Shown here: positions 60,582-64,000 of the stretch, in pieces | Numbering within the stretch: position 1 is the first letter of the stretch | Layout of the letters: each line of letters opens with the position of its first letter | Assembly (NCBI GenBank): GCA_015680685.1 | Contig: MNCI01020745.1 | Span: 67,033-131,032 of the forward strand | Source of the DNA: Gnetum montanum | Lineage: Eukaryota; Streptophyta; Gnetopsida; Gnetales; Gnetaceae | DNA length: 64,000 bases | Reading direction: 5' to 3' | Program-made: the position numbers and the translations under genes | The notes under the pieces: generated by a model | What the model was told of the DNA's origin: nothing | The model's input: the letters and a program-made list of their open reading frames with translations, nothing else | The model's database searches: none

Positions 60582-63500
60582 CTAGGAGGATGAGGAAGCA
60601 AACTTGACTAGCCTTAAAGCCTTAGCGATGTGGCGTGCTTTTACTTTTATCTTTATATCATCTCTTAGTTCAATTATGGACCAATGTTGTTTCTTATTTC
60701 TAAATACTATAGGATCATCATGGAGTAAGGTTAATAGTTGTTTGTGAATCTCTTCAAATTGGTTTTTGAATTTTTCCACATTGTTGATTACCCATGGTTT
60801 CTTGTTTGTCTTAACTTATTGGAGAGTCTAAAACCTTTCCCTATAAGTATTATTCCTATAAAACTTGTTATCAACTAGCAAAACATAAAGACTTACCTAT
60901 GGTATATGGTTCTAACCTTTTTAAGTTATCCATACCTATTAATAGATTGTATGATTTCATATCGAAATGGTATACTTCTACATAGATTAATCTATTATTA
61001 GAAGTCTTTATTGGGATCTTGGCTTGATATTCTAATGGGGCTTTCTAGGTGTTGAAGGTAACAAATGTTTTATCTTTCTTTTCCTAGAAGTGTGAAGGAA
61101 TCACATTCCACCTCACTATCTATGAGGACATCTATTGGATATGATTTATAATTTTCAAACTTTATCATAAATTTACATAAGGGTAGAGTAGATATTCTAG
61201 TTTACTATATTCACAACCATGGCATTTGTTTCCTCTTCATACCTCTACCGTTGATAGCTTTCTTTGACTTTTTCTAGCTCTTGTAATTCATCTGTAGCCC
61301 ATTGTATGTATTTTTTCAATTGAGATAACTTATGCATTCTTAGCAATGATTCATCTAAAGGAGGTATGTTTCCCTATTGTTCCTCCTTTTCTTCTTCTTT
61401 CTCTTTGGTATTGCCTTCTGATTCGGAGCTTAGATCTTTTTCAGATTCTAGTGGTTGAGAGTCTAGATATTTGAATATGTGTTCCTCTATCAGATATCTC
61501 TCTTTATCTAGTTATTGATTCTTTTCTTTAATTCTTCTTTTTAATGACATGATCTTGTGAATGTCATCTATAAAAATGTCATCTAACTAGGATTCTAATT
61601 TTCTCAATTGTGACTTTATGATCTAATAGGTTGGATCATTTTCTACTAGGTCAAGATCACTCATATCCAGAGGTCATTCTGAGAGGGGCTCTAAATATAT
61701 GGTTTCGACATATCATGAGGTGACTATTCTAAGAAGAGGTCTTCTACTACTTCTACCTTAGTTCATATGGCAATAAAAAACACCAAAATCATTAGTATCT
61801 CCCCTCCCCCTTTCCCCCCAACATTCCCCCCACCCCGCAATCATAAAAAGAGGGGTTAGAATGACTAATGACATTATTAGAGTACTCATTAGACTCAATG
61901 TAAATGTCATGAAGTTCAAACTCAACAAAAGGATCAATGATGTATTCATAATATTTCTTGGATAAATTATAATGCTCTATAAAATTAACTTGCCGAGAAT
62001 GTTTACCTTTCTCTAGGCAAGTTTGAGCAAAATGATTCCCTTGGTAGATAAATCATTTAACTTGATCTTTTGAAAGTTTTTGCTTTCTTCGTCTAAAAAT
62101 TCCATGGAATCCTTGATTTGGACATGGATGCGATGGATGTTTATGTCACCATTTTTTTCATTTGGGTTTCCAATGTTTATAGTGAGCTTTGGGACAACAA
62201 GAAGTAGTAGGATGATTTTTCCAATGGTTTTTAGGGTAGATTTTTTGGCAGAATGTTTTTCTTAATTTATTATTAATTTGTTTCTTGATGGCTTGTGCTT
62301 TTATGTCTTGAAATAGTTCTCTATTTACTTCTTGTATAAGTTTTCTAATATAATTAAAACTCGTATCATCTAAAGTGTTGTTCCTATATTTAATCTCTTA
62401 CTAGTATTTCTTAGTAAAAGGTTGAAGCATATCACCTAGGAGGTGTTCCTTTGCAACCTTATCATGGGTTAGCTTTTCACAATAATATGAGTCCTCCATT
62501 TGATCTAAGAAGCTATGGACATATTGGATTCTATGTAACTTAGTAGAAAAATACTATTCTCTACAGTCAGTAACATAGTTATCTTTATTTTCTAAGAACT
62601 CTTTAGTTATGGCATTAATAAATATGATAGATGGTCCATTTAGCAACTTTCTTTTAATATCAGCATCTATTTGATTCCACCATCATCTTAAGTCTGTGGT
62701 AAAGTTGAAGATGGTGTTTTGAATGACATGCTTGGATGTTTTCTTATTTAGTATGACCTGATGATCTATAAAGCCTATAATTTGATCAATAACCATTTGT
62801 CTCTCTTGAAATGTGATCTAAGTTAAACTTAGATTTGCGCTTACTATTCATTCTAGTGGCTATTATCTGATAATTTTCAGAGGCTTGGATATAGATTTTG
62901 GGGTTCTTCATTAGGTTTTCTTCCTCGTAGTCCAATTTTGTCCTCCTCTCATTCCCTTCATCATCTGTGATGAACATTGGGCCTAATGTTGATTCTTCAT
63001 TTACATTAACCCTTGATTTTCCTTTTTTTCCCTACTATATTAAGATCTATTGTCATGTAAGGAACTAGGGGAATCCGTATTGGTACCATATTCTAGTATA
63101 GCGTGTTGGGAGGACTCTTCCTTTTTCTCTTTTGAAACCCATTTCTTCTAGACATTCTTCAAGCCTTCAGAGGCCTTATCTATTTTTTGGAAATTTTTTT
63201 ATAACCTACTTTCTATCATATACACTTGATTTAGTATATCACTAATCCTTGTATTAGCCTATTTTTGTAACCTAATGGTGTTTGTTGGTGGATCTATAGA
63301 TAAGTTTTGGAAAAGAGTGTGTACCTTTTCTTTTGGCTCCTCCTTGGCTTTAGGTTCCTTTGAGGTATTCATACTGATTCGAAGCAAAGCATCGCATTCT
63401 ACACAATGGTACTAATGGTTGTACTTGACTGTAGAATGGTGTGTATAAGGTTTTGAATCACTACATAAATTAGTGGTTTCTATAATTTTCATATGTTTAT

Positions 63501-64000
63501 CTTCCTCAATGGTCTTGATGGGGTTTTTGTTAGGCCTTGATTGCTTAGGTGTTTCTTCAGGGATTACTACCTTAGCAGAGGTCTATCTTAGCATCTTTCC
63601 TAGGAATTTATCTACACTATAGGTGATGCCTAGGTTCTTAAAGATGCTTCGTATGGTTTCTTTTGAGGCTAAGATCATTGTATCATCATTCTTCAAAGTT
63701 GTATGGAAGAATCTTCTTCCAAGTATTAAAGCAGAGGGATTCTTAATGGGTAAGACTTTTCTTTGTGAGGACTCACCTTGCTTAGTAGGATTGAAAGAAT
63801 CTATTTTTGAGAATTTTAGATTTTTTAAACTCATCCAATAATGTATTTTCCCTAAGTTATGGTTTAATCATTTTGGTATGACATGTTCATAGAAATCTTC
63901 TAGGGTATAATCTAGTTAGGGATAAAGGGTGTGAATTGGTAGATCCTCTATGTTTAAAGTAGATCCATATTCTATGTTTGTCATTCCACAAGACATTGAC
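60582..64000 (-). pseudogene. Degenerate caulimovirid-like (endogenous pararetrovirus) block
   Basis: Minus strand, read from right to left: an unassigned frame (63,834-63,583); a probable coiled coil near 63,330-63,150; a coat-protein-like region (62,977-62,400) with an LR-x-WWN motif; a basic Lys/Arg/His-rich stretch and a degenerate zinc knuckle near 62,080-62,020; an acidic Glu/Ser-rich stretch and helix (61,430-61,260); a possible protease (about 61,240-60,900); and the very start of an RT-like domain (60,779-60,650). The order coat protein, zinc knuckle, protease, RT fits plant pararetroviruses. Stops and frameshifts throughout; RT stops short at the junction with element E. A gypsy gag-pol remnant is the alternative. 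No functional gene product is possible as it stands. Confidence 0.55.

Noticed and set aside
1-64000. tRNA, rRNA or intact host genes
   Set aside because: No cloverleaf-like or rRNA-like sequence was recognised, and no open frame matches an intact host protein; only the ALDH fragment is host-derived.

Overview
The window is intergenic DNA of a land plant with a large, retrotransposon-packed genome. Nearly everything recognisable is Ty3/gypsy LTR retrotransposon sequence in different states of decay, plus one processed host pseudogene and one degenerate relic that looks like an endogenous plant pararetrovirus. I see no intact host gene, rRNA, tRNA or CRISPR array. Species cannot be named from sequence alone. 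Element size, nesting and CpG loss fit a giant genome such as a gymnosperm or fern, but that is inference.

Layout, left to right. (1) Element A, 1-11,681, is the 3' two thirds of a Tat/Ogre-type element: the intron between protease and RT, pol with dual RNase H (RT-RH-aRH-INT), 3' UTR and 3' LTR. (2) Element B, 11,682-22,911, is the 3' part of a related, older element; A appears to sit inside B's antisense gene. (3) Element F, 22,912 to past 27,773, is an AT-rich Athila-like element into whose gag B appears to have inserted. (4) Element D, LTR end at 29,591, has gag-protease only (to about 33,960). (5) Element C, 34,778-51,474, is a structurally complete 16.7 kb element with both LTRs and target-site duplication ATCAT, but RT and both RNase H domains are deleted. 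(6) Element E, LTR end near 52,553, has gag-protease, a cargo-bearing intron with an aldehyde dehydrogenase processed pseudogene, and a possible pol splice acceptor near 60,572. (7) 60,582-64,000, minus strand, is caulimovirid-like gag/protease/RT-start sequence.

The main discovery candidate is in the Tat-like family (A, B, C). Between protease and RT, inside what looks like an Ogre-style intron of the sense transcript, each copy carries a gene on the opposite strand. In A it can be followed through eight exons with GT-AG introns (minus strand, 4,888 to 479, about 1,055 codons), interrupted by three nonsense codons and one 1-nt frame slip. It has its own minus-strand TATA box. Homologues occur at the same place in B and C.

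A second pattern links this gene to the LTRs. Each copy has an array of short dyad-symmetric motifs around the 5' part of the antisense gene, and the same copy-specific motif recurs in that copy's LTR U3: GGCGTATACGCC in A, GCTACGCT/AGCGTAGC in B, GACTATGCTCT/AGAGCATAGTC in C. Motif sequence differs between copies but matches within each copy, as expected if a co-evolving factor reads both promoters. A third motif, CTTAAACTAGCA, recurs in phased clusters at both intron edges and after integrase.
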